Shown here in pieces: positions 38,616-48,443 of a DNA stretch of 64,000 nt. Source of the DNA: Pseudomonas sp. B28(2017) (GTDB lineage Bacteria > Pseudomonadota > Gammaproteobacteria > Pseudomonadales > Pseudomonadaceae); contig NZ_NEJH01000005.1 in assembly GCF_002113025.1 (NCBI RefSeq), positions 1-64,000 on the forward strand. Direction: 5' to 3'. Within the stretch, counting starts at the first letter, position 1. The number at the start of each line of letters is the position of its first letter. Under the pieces are notes generated by a model. That model was not told the DNA's origin. It saw nothing but the letters and a program-made list of their open reading frames with translations, and did not search any database. The position numbers were made by a program, and so were the translations under genes.

Positions 38616-38715
38616 TGTAGGAGCGAGCTTGCTCGCGATGGACTACCAGACACCGCGCTAATCCAGACAGAACACGGTGTTCTTGATTCCATCGCGAGCA
38701 AGCTCGCTCCTACAG
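38616..38715. repeat. REPIN between gtsA and gtsB
   Basis: TTGTAGGAGCGAGCTTGCTC and the inverse GCGAGCAAGCTCGCTCCTAC are about 60 bases apart. The core has TT instead of CT, the same variant as the copy before the YCF48-like gene. Confidence 0.88.
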
Positions 38716-38760
38716 GGGGGAACTCTGTCCGGATTTCACTTCTCCACCTGGATTATCCCG

Positions 38761-39669
38761 ATGAGCTCTGTGGCGGTTTTCAGCAAAGCCTCACCGTTCG
38801 ATGCGCTGCAACGCTGGCTACCCAAGTTGGTACTCGCGCCGAGCATGCTGATCGTGTTGGTTGGCTTCTACGGTTACATCATCTGGACGTTCATTCTGTC
38901 CTTCACCAACTCCAGCTTCATGCCGAGCTACAAGTGGGTCGGTCTGCAGCAATACATGCGCCTGATGGACAACGACCGCTGGTGGGTCGCGAGCAAGAAC
39001 CTCGCGCTGTTCGGCGGCATGTTCATCGGCATCAGCCTGGTGCTGGGCGTGTTCCTCGCCGTGCTGCTGGACCAGCGCATCCGAAAGGAAGGCTTTATCC
39101 GCACCATCTACCTGTACCCGATGGCGCTGTCGATGATCGTCACCGGTACGGCGTGGAAATGGCTGCTCAACCCGGGCCTGGGCCTGGACAAGATGCTGCG
39201 TGACTGGGGCTGGGAGGGCTTGCGTCTCGACTGGCTGGTGGATCAGGATCGCGTGGTTTACTGCCTGGTGATCGCCGCCGTGTGGCAAGCCTCCGGGTTT
39301 GTCATGGCGATGTTCCTCGCTGGTCTGCGCGGCGTCGATCAATCGATCATCCGTGCCGCGCAAGTCGACGGTGCGAGCCTGCCGACCATCTACCTGAGGA
39401 TCGTGCTGCCGAGCCTGCGCCCGGTGTTCTTCAGTGCCTTCATGATCCTCGCGCACATCGCGATCAAGAGCTTCGACCTGGTCGCGGCGATGACTGCGGG
39501 TGGTCCGGGTTACTCCTCCGACCTGCCGGCGATGTTCATGTATTCCTTCACCTTCAGCCGTGGCCAGATGGGCATCGGTTCGGCCAGCGCCATGCTGATG
39601 CTCGGCGCCGTGCTGACCATCCTCGTGCCGTACCTGTACTCCGAGCTGCGAGGCAAACGCCATGACTAA
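38761..39669 (+). CDS. gtsB: Glucose ABC transporter permease 1
   Basis: A 302-residue MalF-type permease with six predicted helices and the EAA-like loop (AAQVDGASLPTIYLRIVLP, about 200-218) that contacts the ATPase. The ATG at 38761 was chosen; an in-frame ATG at 38677 lies inside the REPIN. Its stop overlaps gtsC by 8 bases. Confidence 0.93.
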   Translation: MSSVAVFSKASPFDALQRWLPKLVLAPSMLIVLVGFYGYIIWTFILSFTNSSFMPSYKWVGLQQYMRLMDNDRWWVASKNLALFGGMFIGISLVLGVFLAVLLDQRIRKEGFIRTIYLYPMALSMIVTGTAWKWLLNPGLGLDKMLRDWGWEGLRLDWLVDQDRVVYCLVIAAVWQASGFVMAMFLAGLRGVDQSIIRAAQVDGASLPTIYLRIVLPSLRPVFFSAFMILAHIAIKSFDLVAAMTAGGPGYSSDLPAMFMYSFTFSRGQMGIGSASAMLMLGAVLTILVPYLYSELRGKRHD

Positions 39670-40507
39670 TCAACTCGGCAAACCAGCCCTGAGCTTCAGC
39701 CGCATTGCGATCTACTCCACGCTGCTTTTGGCCGCGGCGGTGTACCTGATCCCGCTGGTGGTGATGCTGCTGACCAGCTTCAAATCCCCGGAAGACATCC
39801 GCACCGGCAACCTGCTGAGCTGGCCGACCGTGATTGACGGCATCGGCTGGATCAAGGCCTGGGACGTGGTCGGCGGCTACTTCTGGAACTCGGTGAAAAT
39901 CACCGTACCGGCGGTGCTGATCTCCACCTTCGTCGGGGCCATGAACGGCTACGTGCTGTCGATGTGGCGCTTCCGTGGTTCGCAGCTGTTCTTCGGCCTG
40001 TTGCTGTTCGGCTGCTTCCTGCCGTTCCAGACCGTGCTGCTGCCGGCCTCGTTCACCCTCGGCAAATTCGGCCTGGCCAACACCACCTCGGGCCTGGTGC
40101 TGGTGCACGTGGTCTACGGCCTGGCGTTCACCACGCTGTTCTTCCGTAACTACTACGTGAGCATTCCGGATGCGCTGGTCAAGGCCGCCCGGCTCGATGG
40201 CGCAGGCTTCTTCACGATCTTCTGGAAGATCCTGCTGCCGATGTCGATCCCCATCGTGATGGTCTGCCTGATCTGGCAGTTCACCCAGATCTGGAACGAC
40301 TTCCTGTTCGGCGTGGTCTTCGCCAGTGGCGATGCCCAGCCAATTACCGTGGCCCTGAACAACCTGGTCAACACCAGCACCGGGGTCAAGGAATACAACG
40401 TTGATATGGCCGCCGCGATGATCGCCGGGCTGCCGACACTGCTGGTCTACATATTCGCTGGCAAGTATTTCCTGCGTGGGCTGACGTCCGGCGCGGTCAA
40501 GGGGTAG
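39662..40507 (+). CDS. gtsC: Glucose ABC transporter permease 2
   Basis: A 281-residue MalG-type permease, six predicted helices, with the EAA loop KAARLDGAGFFTIFWKILLP (about 175-194). It overlaps gtsB and is followed 4 bases later by the ATPase gene, so the three are translated together. Confidence 0.94.
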   Translation: MTNQLGKPALSFSRIAIYSTLLLAAAVYLIPLVVMLLTSFKSPEDIRTGNLLSWPTVIDGIGWIKAWDVVGGYFWNSVKITVPAVLISTFVGAMNGYVLSMWRFRGSQLFFGLLLFGCFLPFQTVLLPASFTLGKFGLANTTSGLVLVHVVYGLAFTTLFFRNYYVSIPDALVKAARLDGAGFFTIFWKILLPMSIPIVMVCLIWQFTQIWNDFLFGVVFASGDAQPITVALNNLVNTSTGVKEYNVDMAAAMIAGLPTLLVYIFAGKYFLRGLTSGAVKG

Positions 40508-40511
40508 AAAC

Positions 40512-41672
40512 ATGGCAACTCTCGAATTACGCAACGTCAACAAGACCTACGGCGCCGGTTTGCCGGACACCCTGAAAAACATCGAACTGAAGATCGATGA
40601 CGGGGAATTCCTGATCCTGGTCGGCCCGTCGGGCTGCGGCAAGTCGACCTTGATGAACTGCATCGCCGGCCTGGAAACCATCAGCGGCGGCGCGATCCTG
40701 GTGGACGGCGCCGACATCAGCGGCATGAGCCCCAAGGATCGCGACATCGCCATGGTGTTCCAGTCCTATGCGCTGTACCCGACCATGAGCGTGCGCGAGA
40801 ACATCGAGTTCGGCCTGAAGATCCGCAAAATGCCGACCGCGGAAATCGACGAAGAGGTGGCCCGCGTCTCCAAGCTGTTGCAGATCGAACACCTGCTCAA
40901 CCGTAAGCCTGGCCAGCTCTCCGGTGGCCAGCAGCAGCGCGTGGCGATGGGCCGTGCCCTGGCGCGGCGGCCGAAGATTTATCTGTTCGACGAACCGCTG
41001 TCCAACCTCGACGCCAAGCTGCGGGTCGAGATGCGCACCGAAATGAAATTGATGCACCAGCGCCTGAAAACCACCACGGTCTATGTGACCCACGACCAGA
41101 TCGAAGCCATGACCCTGGGTGACAAGGTTGCGGTGATGAAAGACGGGATCATCCAGCAGTTCGGCACGCCGAAGGACATCTACAACGACCCGGCCAACCT
41201 GTTCGTGGCGAGCTTCATCGGTTCGCCGCCGATGAACTTCATTCCGCTGCGCTTACAGCGCAAGGACGGTCGTTTGCTGGCGCTGCTCGACAGCGGCCAG
41301 GCCCGTTGCGAACTGCCGTTGGGCATGCAGGACGCCGGTCTTGAAGATCGCGAAGTGATCCTCGGCATGCGCCCTGAGCAGATCGTTCTGGCCAACGGCG
41401 AAGCGAACGGTTTGCCGACCATTCGTGCCGAAGTGCAGGTCACCGAACCGACCGGTCCCGACACCCTGGTTTTCGTCAATCTCAACGACACCAAAGTCTG
41501 CTGCCGCATGGCGCCGGACGTGGCGCCGGCGGTGGGCGAGACGCTGAACCTGCAATTCGACCCGGCGAAAGTGCTGCTGTTCGATGCGAAAACGGGTGAG
41601 CGACTGGGCGTCGCTGGCGTAGCGAAAACCGAATCACATGTTGCCAACGTCGCACAGTTCAAAGGCCGCTGA
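40512..41672 (+). CDS. gtsD: Sugar ABC transporter ATPase (MalK/UgpC type)
   Basis: A 386-residue nucleotide-binding subunit. It has Walker [11 protein letters not shown]-loop VFQSYALYP, signature [15 protein letters not shown], Walker [12 protein letters not shown] and the H-loop VTHDQ. After about residue 235 a C-terminal OB-type regulatory domain follows, as in MalK. It energises GtsBC in the inner membrane. Confidence 0.95.
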   Translation: MATLELRNVNKTYGAGLPDTLKNIELKIDDGEFLILVGPSGCGKSTLMNCIAGLETISGGAILVDGADISGMSPKDRDIAMVFQSYALYPTMSVRENIEFGLKIRKMPTAEIDEEVARVSKLLQIEHLLNRKPGQLSGGQQQRVAMGRALARRPKIYLFDEPLSNLDAKLRVEMRTEMKLMHQRLKTTTVYVTHDQIEAMTLGDKVAVMKDGIIQQFGTPKDIYNDPANLFVASFIGSPPMNFIPLRLQRKDGRLLALLDSGQARCELPLGMQDAGLEDREVILGMRPEQIVLANGEANGLPTIRAEVQVTEPTGPDTLVFVNLNDTKVCCRMAPDVAPAVGETLNLQFDPAKVLLFDAKTGERLGVAGVAKTESHVANVAQFKGR

Positions 41673-41680
41673 AGAACAAA

Positions 41681-41771
41681 TGTGGGAGCGAGCCTGCTCG
41701 CGAATGCGGTCTGAGACTCGAAAAAGATGTCGCCTGATTCACCGCTTTCGCGAGCAGGCTCGCTCCCACAG
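41681..41771. repeat. REPIN between gtsD and oprB
   Basis: TGTGGGAGCGAGCCTGCTCG and the inverse CGAGCAGGCTCGCTCCCACA frame about 45 bases. Almost identical to the REPINs at 33300 and 59802. Confidence 0.88.
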
Positions 41772-41836
41772 GGGATCCGCGATGCACGGCCTGTCGTGCG
41801 TCGCAACTGATGTAACCGCGTTAAAAAAGAAAAGTT

Positions 41837-41847
41837 AATAACAATAA
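41837..41847 (+). promoter_or_regulatory. Crc/Hfq-type CA motif before oprB
   Basis: AATAACAATAA matches AAnAAnAA twice in register and lies just before the GAGGA ribosome site. Confidence 0.55.
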
Positions 41848-41862
41848 AACGAGGATGTAGGG

Positions 41863-43209
41863 ATGAAGATGAAGAACAAGGCCCGGTTGATCTGCCAAGT
41901 GTCAGCAGCGGCAGCACTGGTTCTGGCCGGCAATGCGATGGCCGATGAAGCGTTCAGCTCCGGCTCCAAATGGATGACGGGCGATTGGGGTGGCGAGCGT
42001 ACCAAACTGATCGAGCAGGGCATCGACATCAAGATGGACTACGTCGGTGAAGTCGGCGCTAACCTGCATGGCGGTTTCAACGATGACAAGACCGCGCGCT
42101 ACGCTGATCAGTTCGGCCTTGGGGCGGCGCTGGACCTGGAAAAACTGCTGGGCTGGGACAACACCCAGGCCAAGATCCAGCTCACCAACCGTAACGGTGA
42201 GAACATCTCCAACGACCGTATCGGCGACCCGCGTGCCGGCACCCTGAGTTCCTCCCAGGAAGTCTTCGGCCGTGGCCACATGGTGCGTCTGACCCAGTTG
42301 TGGATTCAGCATCAGTTCTTCGACAACAAGCTGGACGTCAAGGCCGGTTACTTCGGCGAAGGTGAAGACTTCAACACCTTCCCGTGCGAATTCCAGAACC
42401 TGGCGTTCTGCGGATCCCAAGTGGGTAACTGGGCCACCAACATCTGGTACAACTGGCCGGTCAGCCAGGCGGCGATCCGCGTGAAGTACAACATCAATGA
42501 CGAGCTCTACGCCCAGATCGGCGCGTACAACCAGAACACGTCGCAACTGGAGCACGGCAACGGCTTCAAGCTCAGCGGCAGTGGTACCAATGGCACCGTC
42601 CTGCCGGTCGAGCTGGTCTGGTCGCCGAAGGTCAACAACCTGCCGGGCGAATACCGTGTCGGTTACTACAAAAGTACCTCCGATGCCAACGACGTTCGCG
42701 AAGACGACAACGGTCAGGACGCAGCGACCACCGGCAACCCTTTGCGCGTCCACGATAGCAAGCACGGCTACTGGTTCGTCGCGCAGCAGCAACTCACCAA
42801 CCACAACGGCGACGCTTCTCGCGGTCTGAACATCGCGGCCAACGCCACTTTCCACGACAAGGACACCAACTTCATCGACAACTACCAGTCGCTGATGTTT
42901 GTGTACAAGGGGCCGTTCGACGCGCGTCCGAAGGATGACGTGGGCATCGGTTTCGCCCGTATCCATGTCAACGATGACGTGAAGAAAAACGCCGAACTGA
43001 CCAACGCGGCCAACGGTGTTTCGGACTTCGACAACCCGCTTTTCTCGCCCATTCGTGAAACCGAATACAACTACGAGATCAACTACGGCTTCCACGTGAC
43101 CAACTGGCTGACCGTACGTCCCAACCTGCAATACATCACGCACCCGGGTGGTGTGGATGAAGTCGACAACGCGCTGGTGGCCGGCCTGAAAATTCAGTCG
43201 GTGTTCTGA
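41863..43209 (+). CDS. oprB: Carbohydrate-selective porin OprB
   Basis: A 448-residue outer-membrane beta-barrel with a signal peptide (LICQVSAAAALVLAGNAMA, cleaved near 27). The opening of the mature chain (WMTGDWGGERTKLIEQGI) is the OprB hallmark, and it ends in phenylalanine as outer-membrane proteins do. It lets glucose and other sugars into the periplasm for GtsA. It follows gtsD after a REPIN and has a strong terminator. Confidence 0.94.
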   Translation: MKMKNKARLICQVSAAAALVLAGNAMADEAFSSGSKWMTGDWGGERTKLIEQGIDIKMDYVGEVGANLHGGFNDDKTARYADQFGLGAALDLEKLLGWDNTQAKIQLTNRNGENISNDRIGDPRAGTLSSSQEVFGRGHMVRLTQLWIQHQFFDNKLDVKAGYFGEGEDFNTFPCEFQNLAFCGSQVGNWATNIWYNWPVSQAAIRVKYNINDELYAQIGAYNQNTSQLEHGNGFKLSGSGTNGTVLPVELVWSPKVNNLPGEYRVGYYKSTSDANDVREDDNGQDAATTGNPLRVHDSKHGYWFVAQQQLTNHNGDASRGLNIAANATFHDKDTNFIDNYQSLMFVYKGPFDARPKDDVGIGFARIHVNDDVKKNAELTNAANGVSDFDNPLFSPIRETEYNYEINYGFHVTNWLTVRPNLQYITHPGGVDEVDNALVAGLKIQSVF

Positions 43210-43247
43210 CGCTGTTGCGATAAGCTCTCCTCAATGTGCGCATTTTT

Positions 43248-43276
43248 GCGGACAGCCCTGGCTGTCCGCTTTTTTT
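43248..43276 (+). terminator. Terminator after oprB
   Basis: GCGGACAGCC and GGCTGTCCGC pair perfectly around CT and are followed by seven or eight T. Confidence 0.93.
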
Positions 43277-43322
43277 TGCGGGCCGCGCACCCCGGTGACA
43301 GATGATTTCAGGACCGTGGCAC

Positions 43323-44177
43323 ATGCTTGAGCATCCGCTACAACGCTTCTTCAAATCCTTGCGCGAGCGTCCGGTGTTCGCGTGGGAGCGCTATCAGATG
43401 CGCGACGTGCTGGTGATCGATCATCCGCTGTGTCAGGCGGTGTTCAGCCGTCAGGGCGCGCAGTTGTTGCACTTCCAGCCACAGGGCCAGAAACCCTGGC
43501 TCTGGTGCGCGGCGAAGTGGCCGCAGGTCGGTGCCATTCGCGGTGGCGTGCCGGTGTGTTGGCCGTGGTATGGCCGGCATCCGAGCGAAAACGCCTGGCC
43601 GTCCCATGGCTGGGCGCGGCTGCTCGACTGGAAGCTGCTCGACAGCAACAGTGACGACGATGGCGTGCGATTGCACTGGCAACTGAAGTTGTGCGACTGG
43701 CAGGTGGACCTGCACGCGCATCTGGGCGAGCGCATGGAGTTGCGCCTGAGCACCGAGCATCAGGATGACATGCCGTGCCAGTTGAGCCAGGCTTTGCACG
43801 CTTACTGGCGTATTGGCGATGTCAGTGAGATAGCGCTGTCTGGGCTGGACGGTGCGCAGGGTTATGACCAGTTGAGCCGACAGGTTTGTCAGCAGGAAGG
43901 CGAGTTGCGCGTGGACGGCGGTTGTCAGCGAGTGTTCCAGCATGACGGCGAATTGCAGCTCAACGACCATGCCTGGCAGCGGGCGCTGTGCATCGATACC
44001 GGCGACACGGCCGACACGGTGGTTTGGCATCCCGGTTCACGGCCGTTGCTCGGCGTGACCTGGAGCGAGATATCCGAATTCGTTTGCGTAGAGGCCGCAA
44101 GCGGCGGTACCGACAGCCTGTGCCTGAAACCTGGGGAGCGGGCGCATTTGAGTTTGCAGGCGCGGGTGGGGGCTTAG
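43323..44177 (+). CDS. D-hexose-6-phosphate mutarotase (YeaD-like)
   Basis: A galactose-mutarotase-like beta-sandwich protein of about 284 residues that would interconvert alpha and beta glucose-6-phosphate, feeding Zwf. Visible signs are GGVPVCWPWYG, HGWARLLDW and the late catalytic glutamate region (EISEFVCVEAAS). The ATG at 43323 has AGGA upstream at a suitable distance; another in-frame ATG at 43302 adds seven residues and has no ribosome site. Confidence 0.85.
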   Translation: MLEHPLQRFFKSLRERPVFAWERYQMRDVLVIDHPLCQAVFSRQGAQLLHFQPQGQKPWLWCAAKWPQVGAIRGGVPVCWPWYGRHPSENAWPSHGWARLLDWKLLDSNSDDDGVRLHWQLKLCDWQVDLHAHLGERMELRLSTEHQDDMPCQLSQALHAYWRIGDVSEIALSGLDGAQGYDQLSRQVCQQEGELRVDGGCQRVFQHDGELQLNDHAWQRALCIDTGDTADTVVWHPGSRPLLGVTWSEISEFVCVEAASGGTDSLCLKPGERAHLSLQARVGA

Positions 44178-44207
44178 CTCGGCATTTGCGGTGATGCGAC
44201 CGGCCCT

Positions 44208-44300
44208 TTCGCGAGCGGGCTCGCTCCCACAGGGGACTGGTTTTGAACACAAATGCTGTGTTCACTGAAGATCCAGTGTGGGAGCGAGCCTGCTAGCGAA
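44208..44300. repeat. REPIN
   Basis: CGCGAGCGGGCTCGCTCCCA and the inverse GTGGGAGCGAGCCTGCTAGC; each arm carries one change from consensus. It lies between the convergent mutarotase and hexR genes. Confidence 0.8.
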
Positions 44301-44330
44301 GAGGCCGGATAGGTCAGCCGAGATTTCGGG

Positions 44331-45200
44331 TCAGTTGAACTCGTCACCCACCGGATACCGGCTGGCATTCAAGCTCTCCTTGATCTTGCGCAAGTGCGGC
44401 TGGAAATCCACGCCCCGGCGCAAGGTCATGCCGGTGGCGAGCACGTCCAGTACGGTCAGCTGGATGATCCGCGACGTCATCGGCATGTAGATGTCGGTGT
44501 CTTCCGGCAGTGGAATGTTCAGGCTCAGGGTGCTGGCCTTGGCCAGCGGCGAGTTCTCGGCGGTCAGGCCCAGCACCGATGCGCCGTTTTCCCGGGCAAT
44601 GCGTGCGACTTCCACCAGTTCGCGGGTGCGACCGGTATAGGAAATGATCACGAACAGCTCGCCGGTGTGGGCCACCGAGGCAATCATGCGCTGCATCAGC
44701 ACGTCCGCGTGGGCCGTGACGGCAAGGTTGAAGCGGAAGAACTTGTGCTGGGCATCCAGGGCCACCGGGGCCGAGGCGCCGAGGCCGAAGAAGTGGATCT
44801 GCCGGGCCTGGATCAACAGGTCGACGGCGCGGCTGATCAGGTTCGGGTCCAGTGCCTGGCAAGCGCTGTCCAGCGAGGCGATGGCGCTGCCGAAGATTTT
44901 CTGGGTATAGGCTTCCGGATTGTCGTCGGCTTCCACCGCACGGCTGACGTACGCGGCGCCACTGGCCAGGCTCTGGGCCAGTTGAAGTTTGAGCTCGGGG
45001 TAGCCGCTGACGCCGAACGAACGGCAGAAACGGTTGACCGTCGGTTCGCTGACCGAAGCCGCCTGGGCGAGGGCAGCGATGCTGAACCGGGTGGCCTGCT
45101 GCGGGTTGAGCAGGATCACCTCGGCGACTTTGCGCTCGGCCTTGTTCAGCTCTTCAAGGCGATTCTGGATTTGTTCCAGTAAATTTCGCACGCGGTCCAT
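44331..45200 (-). CDS. hexR: RpiR-family repressor HexR
   Basis: A 289-residue regulator with an N-terminal RpiR helix-turn-helix (about 1-77, [21 protein letters not shown]) and a C-terminal SIS sugar-phosphate-binding domain (about 120-260, [27 protein letters not shown]). In Pseudomonas HexR represses zwf-pgl-eda, edd-glk and gap and is released by KDPG. It is divergent from zwf, with a near-match operator in between. Confidence 0.94.
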   Translation of the reverse strand: MDRVRNLLEQIQNRLEELNKAERKVAEVILLNPQQATRFSIAALAQAASVSEPTVNRFCRSFGVSGYPELKLQLAQSLASGAAYVSRAVEADDNPEAYTQKIFGSAIASLDSACQALDPNLISRAVDLLIQARQIHFFGLGASAPVALDAQHKFFRFNLAVTAHADVLMQRMIASVAHTGELFVIISYTGRTRELVEVARIARENGASVLGLTAENSPLAKASTLSLNIPLPEDTDIYMPMTSRIIQLTVLDVLATGMTLRRGVDFQPHLRKIKESLNASRYPVGDEFN

Positions 45201-45335
45201 ATGGGATTCCTTGATTCACCGGCACCGATAAGCGCGCGGCTAATGCAAAAAGGGCCTTTGGTGAGGCCCGTAACGGTGGCCTATCCTACTGATGGCTCCG
45301 ACCGACCACCACTCGGAATCTGTATTTTGCGAAAA

Positions 45336-45354
45336 TGTTGTGGTTATTACTACA
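45336..45354. promoter_or_regulatory. Probable HexR operator for zwf
   Basis: TGTTGT-GGTTATT-ACTACA: an inverted repeat with the HexR spacing of 7, with one mismatch from TTGT-N7-ACAA. It lies 66 bases before the zwf start. Confidence 0.6.
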
Positions 45355-45419
45355 TTTTCCCTTGAGTGATGCCTTGAAAAAAGGTATTTGTAGCTTAACT
45401 TGATAAAAGAACAAACATC

Positions 45420-46889
45420 ATGCTCTCGATTACGGTTGAACCGTGCACCTTTGCCTTGTTCGGCGCCCTGGGCGATCTGGCCTTGCGCAAGCTGTTTCCT
45501 GCCCTCTATCAACTCGACGGCGCCGGCCTGCTGCACGAGGACACGCGTATTATCGCGCTGGCCCGTGAGCCGGGCAGTGAGCAGGAACACCTGACGTTCA
45601 TCGCCTCCGAGCTGCGCCGCTATGTCGGTGCCAAAGAGCTGGACGATGCCGTGGTCGAGCGTTTTCTGGCGCGGCTGAGCTACCTGCACGTCGACTTCCT
45701 CAAAACCGAAGATTATGTGGCCCTGGCCGAAGTCGCCGGTACCGCACAGCGGGTCATCGCCTACTTTGCGACTCCGGCCGCCGTATACGGCGCGATTTGC
45801 GAAAACCTGGCCAAGGTCGGCCTGGCGCAAAACACCCGTGTGGTGCTGGAAAAACCCATCGGTTCGGACCTGGAGTCCTCGCGCAAGGTCAACGACGCCG
45901 TGGCGCAATTCTTCCCGGAGAACCGCACCTACCGCATCGACCACTACCTGGGCAAAGAGACCGTCCAGAACCTGATCGCCCTGCGTTTCGCCAACAGCCT
46001 GTTCGAAACCCAGTGGAACCAGAACTACATTTCCCACGTGGAAATCACCGTGGCCGAGAAGGTCGGTATCGAAGGCCGCTGGGGTTACTTCGACAAGGCT
46101 GGCCAGTTGCGCGACATGATCCAGAACCACCTGCTGCAACTGCTCTGCCTGATCGCCATGGACCCGCCGGCCGACCTGTCCGCCGACAGCATCCGTGACG
46201 AGAAGGTCAAAGTGCTCAAGGCCCTGGCGCCGATCAGCCCGGAAGGCCTGACCACTCAAGTGGTGCGTGGCCAGTACATCGCCGGCTACAGCGAAGGCAA
46301 GGCGGTACCGGGGTACCTGGAAGAACCCAATTCCAACACCCAGAGCGACACCGAAACCTTCGTCGCCCTGCGTGCCGACATCCGTAACTGGCGCTGGGCC
46401 GGCGTGCCGTTTTACCTGCGTACCGGCAAGCGCATGCCGCAGAAGCTGTCGCAGATCGTCATCCACTTCAAGGAACCGTCGCACTACATCTTCGCTCCCG
46501 AGCAGCGCCTGCAAATCAGCAATAAGCTGATTATCCGCCTGCAACCGGACGAAGGCATTTCCTTGCGTGTGATGACCAAGGATCAAGGCCTGGACAAAGG
46601 CATGCAGCTGCGCAGCGGTCCATTGCAGCTGAATTTTTCCGACACCTGGAGCAGCGCACGGATTCCCGATGCCTACGAGCGGTTGTTGCTGGAAGTGATG
46701 CGTGGCAATCAGAACCTGTTTGTCCGTAAAGATGAAATCGAAGCCGCGTGGAAGTGGTGTGACCAGTTGATCGCCGGGTGGAAAAAATCCGGCGATGCGC
46801 CCAAGCCGTACGCGGCCGGGTCCTGGGGGCCGATGAGCTCCATCGCTCTGATCACGCGGGACGGGAGGTCATGGTATGGCGATATCTGA
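45420..46889 (+). CDS. zwf: Glucose-6-phosphate 1-dehydrogenase
   Basis: A 489-residue enzyme oxidising glucose-6-phosphate to 6-phosphogluconolactone with NAD(P)+. It has the nucleotide-binding start [16 protein letters not shown] and the active-site peptide RIDHYLGKE (about 172-180). First gene of zwf-pgl-eda; its end overlaps pgl by 14 bases. AAGAACAA (45407-45414) just upstream is a weak Crc/Hfq-type match. Confidence 0.96.
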   Translation: MLSITVEPCTFALFGALGDLALRKLFPALYQLDGAGLLHEDTRIIALAREPGSEQEHLTFIASELRRYVGAKELDDAVVERFLARLSYLHVDFLKTEDYVALAEVAGTAQRVIAYFATPAAVYGAICENLAKVGLAQNTRVVLEKPIGSDLESSRKVNDAVAQFFPENRTYRIDHYLGKETVQNLIALRFANSLFETQWNQNYISHVEITVAEKVGIEGRWGYFDKAGQLRDMIQNHLLQLLCLIAMDPPADLSADSIRDEKVKVLKALAPISPEGLTTQVVRGQYIAGYSEGKAVPGYLEEPNSNTQSDTETFVALRADIRNWRWAGVPFYLRTGKRMPQKLSQIVIHFKEPSHYIFAPEQRLQISNKLIIRLQPDEGISLRVMTKDQGLDKGMQLRSGPLQLNFSDTWSSARIPDAYERLLLEVMRGNQNLFVRKDEIEAAWKWCDQLIAGWKKSGDAPKPYAAGSWGPMSSIALITRDGRSWYGDI

Positions 46890-47589
46890 TTTGAAACTGC
46901 CGCAGGGCGTCAGCGCCCATGCGTTCAAGAGCCCGGTGCTGCTGGCCGAAAGCCTGGCACTGAATGTGGCCAAACAATTGAGCGATGCAATCGACGCTCA
47001 GGGCACAGCGACGCTGGTGGTGTCCGGTGGCCGCAGCCCGGTGGCGTTTTTCCAGCACCTGGCCAAGCAGACGCTGGACTGGTCCAATGTGGTGATCAGC
47101 CTGGCCGACGAGCGCTGGGTGCCGGTGGAGCACGCCGACAGTAACGCTGGCCTGCTCAAGAAATATCTGTTGCAAGGCCCGGCGGCCAAGGCGCAGTTCC
47201 TGAGCCTGTACAGCGCCAGTGCCAACCTTGAACAGGCAGCCGAGCAGGCCGACCGTTTACTGTCCGAGTTGCCGGCGATCGACGTCCTGATCCTCGGCAT
47301 GGGCGATGACGGCCACACCGCGTCGCTGTTCCCCAACAGCCCGAACCTTGGCGAAGCCTTGAAAGTCGACGGCACACGTCGTTGCTGGCCGATGCTGGCG
47401 CCGACCGTGCCGCGTCAGCGCCTGACCATGAGCCGCGCGCTACTGGCCTCGGCCAAACATAAAGTTCTGTCGATTTCCGGTCAGTCCAAGCTGACCACCC
47501 TGAGTTTCGCGCTGGCCGGTGACGATGTCGCCGAAATGCCGGTGCGCGCATTTCTGCAACCCACGTTAGAGATTTACTGGTGCCCATGA
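46876..47589 (+). CDS. pgl: 6-phosphogluconolactonase
   Basis: A 237-residue hydrolase of the NagB/Pgl fold that opens the lactone made by Zwf. [18 protein letters not shown] and [15 protein letters not shown] are the family motifs. It overlaps zwf at its start and lies just before eda. Confidence 0.94.
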   Translation: MAISDLKLPQGVSAHAFKSPVLLAESLALNVAKQLSDAIDAQGTATLVVSGGRSPVAFFQHLAKQTLDWSNVVISLADERWVPVEHADSNAGLLKKYLLQGPAAKAQFLSLYSASANLEQAAEQADRLLSELPAIDVLILGMGDDGHTASLFPNSPNLGEALKVDGTRRCWPMLAPTVPRQRLTMSRALLASAKHKVLSISGQSKLTTLSFALAGDDVAEMPVRAFLQPTLEIYWCP

Positions 47590-47606
47590 GCCAAGGAACA
47601 GCCGCT

Positions 47607-48272
47607 ATGACAAACCCATCCCCGACCGTTTCCATGGCGGACAAAGTTGCCCTGATCGACAGCCTCTGCGCGAAAGCGCGGATTCTGCCGGTGATCACCA
47701 TCGCCCGCGAGCAGGACGTTCTGCCGTTGGCCGATGCGCTCGCGGCCGGAGGCCTGACGGCCCTGGAAGTGACCCTGCGTTCGCAATTCGGCCTCAAGGC
47801 CATCCAGATTCTGCGCGAGCAGCGTCCGGAGCTGGTGACCGGTGCCGGCACCGTGCTCGATCGCCAGATGCTGGCTGCCGCCGAAGCGGCGGGCTCGCAA
47901 TTCATCGTCACGCCGGGCATCACTCGCGACTTGCTGGAAGCCAGCGTCTCCAGCCCGATTCCACTGCTGCCAGGCATCAGTAATGCCTCGGGCATCATGG
48001 AAGGCTACGCTCTGGGTTACCGTCGATTCAAGTTGTTCCCGGCCGAAGTCAGCGGTGGCGTCGCAGCCATCAAGGCTTTGGGCGGCCCGTTCGGCGAAGT
48101 GAAATTCTGCCCGACCGGCGGCGTTGGCCCGGCCAATATCAAGAGCTACATGGCGTTGAAAAACGTCATGTGCGTGGGCGGTAGCTGGATGCTTGATCCG
48201 GAGTGGATCAAGAACGGCGACTGGTCCCGCATTCAGGAATGCACCGCCGAGGCTTTGGCGCTGCTGGACTGA
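47607..48272 (+). CDS. eda: KDPG/KHG aldolase
   Basis: A class I aldolase of about 221 residues cleaving KDPG to pyruvate and glyceraldehyde-3-phosphate. It has the glutamate in ALEVTLR and the Schiff-base lysine in FKLFPAE. The ATG at 47607 has AAGGA about 10 bases upstream. An ATG at 47586 overlapping the pgl stop is possible. KDPG removal here controls HexR release. Confidence 0.94.
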   Translation: MTNPSPTVSMADKVALIDSLCAKARILPVITIAREQDVLPLADALAAGGLTALEVTLRSQFGLKAIQILREQRPELVTGAGTVLDRQMLAAAEAAGSQFIVTPGITRDLLEASVSSPIPLLPGISNASGIMEGYALGYRRFKLFPAEVSGGVAAIKALGGPFGEVKFCPTGGVGPANIKSYMALKNVMCVGGSWMLDPEWIKNGDWSRIQECTAEALALLD

Positions 48273-48310
48273 TCGCTTCACTCGACACTCGTTGTGTGTT
48301 CTACGGCTTT

Positions 48311-48343
48311 ACGGTGCGCTTGGTCGGTGCACCGTTTTTTTTT
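48311..48343 (+). terminator. Terminator after eda
   Basis: ACGGTGC and GCACCGT pair around an 11-base loop; nine T follow. Confidence 0.8.
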
Positions 48344-48403
48344 GCTCGCGAAAAACCTCCAGGCACCGCTGGCTATCGGGTTCCCGGGTTATCGTTCACG
48401 ACC

Positions 48404-48442
48404 ATCGTCGGAACGCCGCCCGGAGCCAGCTCGCTCCTACAG
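48404..48442. repeat. REP-associated sequence with 20-base match elsewhere
   Basis: ATCGTCGGAACGCCGCCCGG (48404-48423) followed by AGCCAGCTCGCTCCTACAGG. The same 20 bases stand at 53560-53579 beside the large cruciform, followed by a similar REP-like tail. Confidence 0.75.
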
Positions 48443-48443
48443 G

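Noticed and set aside
41902..43143. 413-codon minus-strand ORF opposite oprB
   Set aside because: Shadow of a well-supported porin gene.
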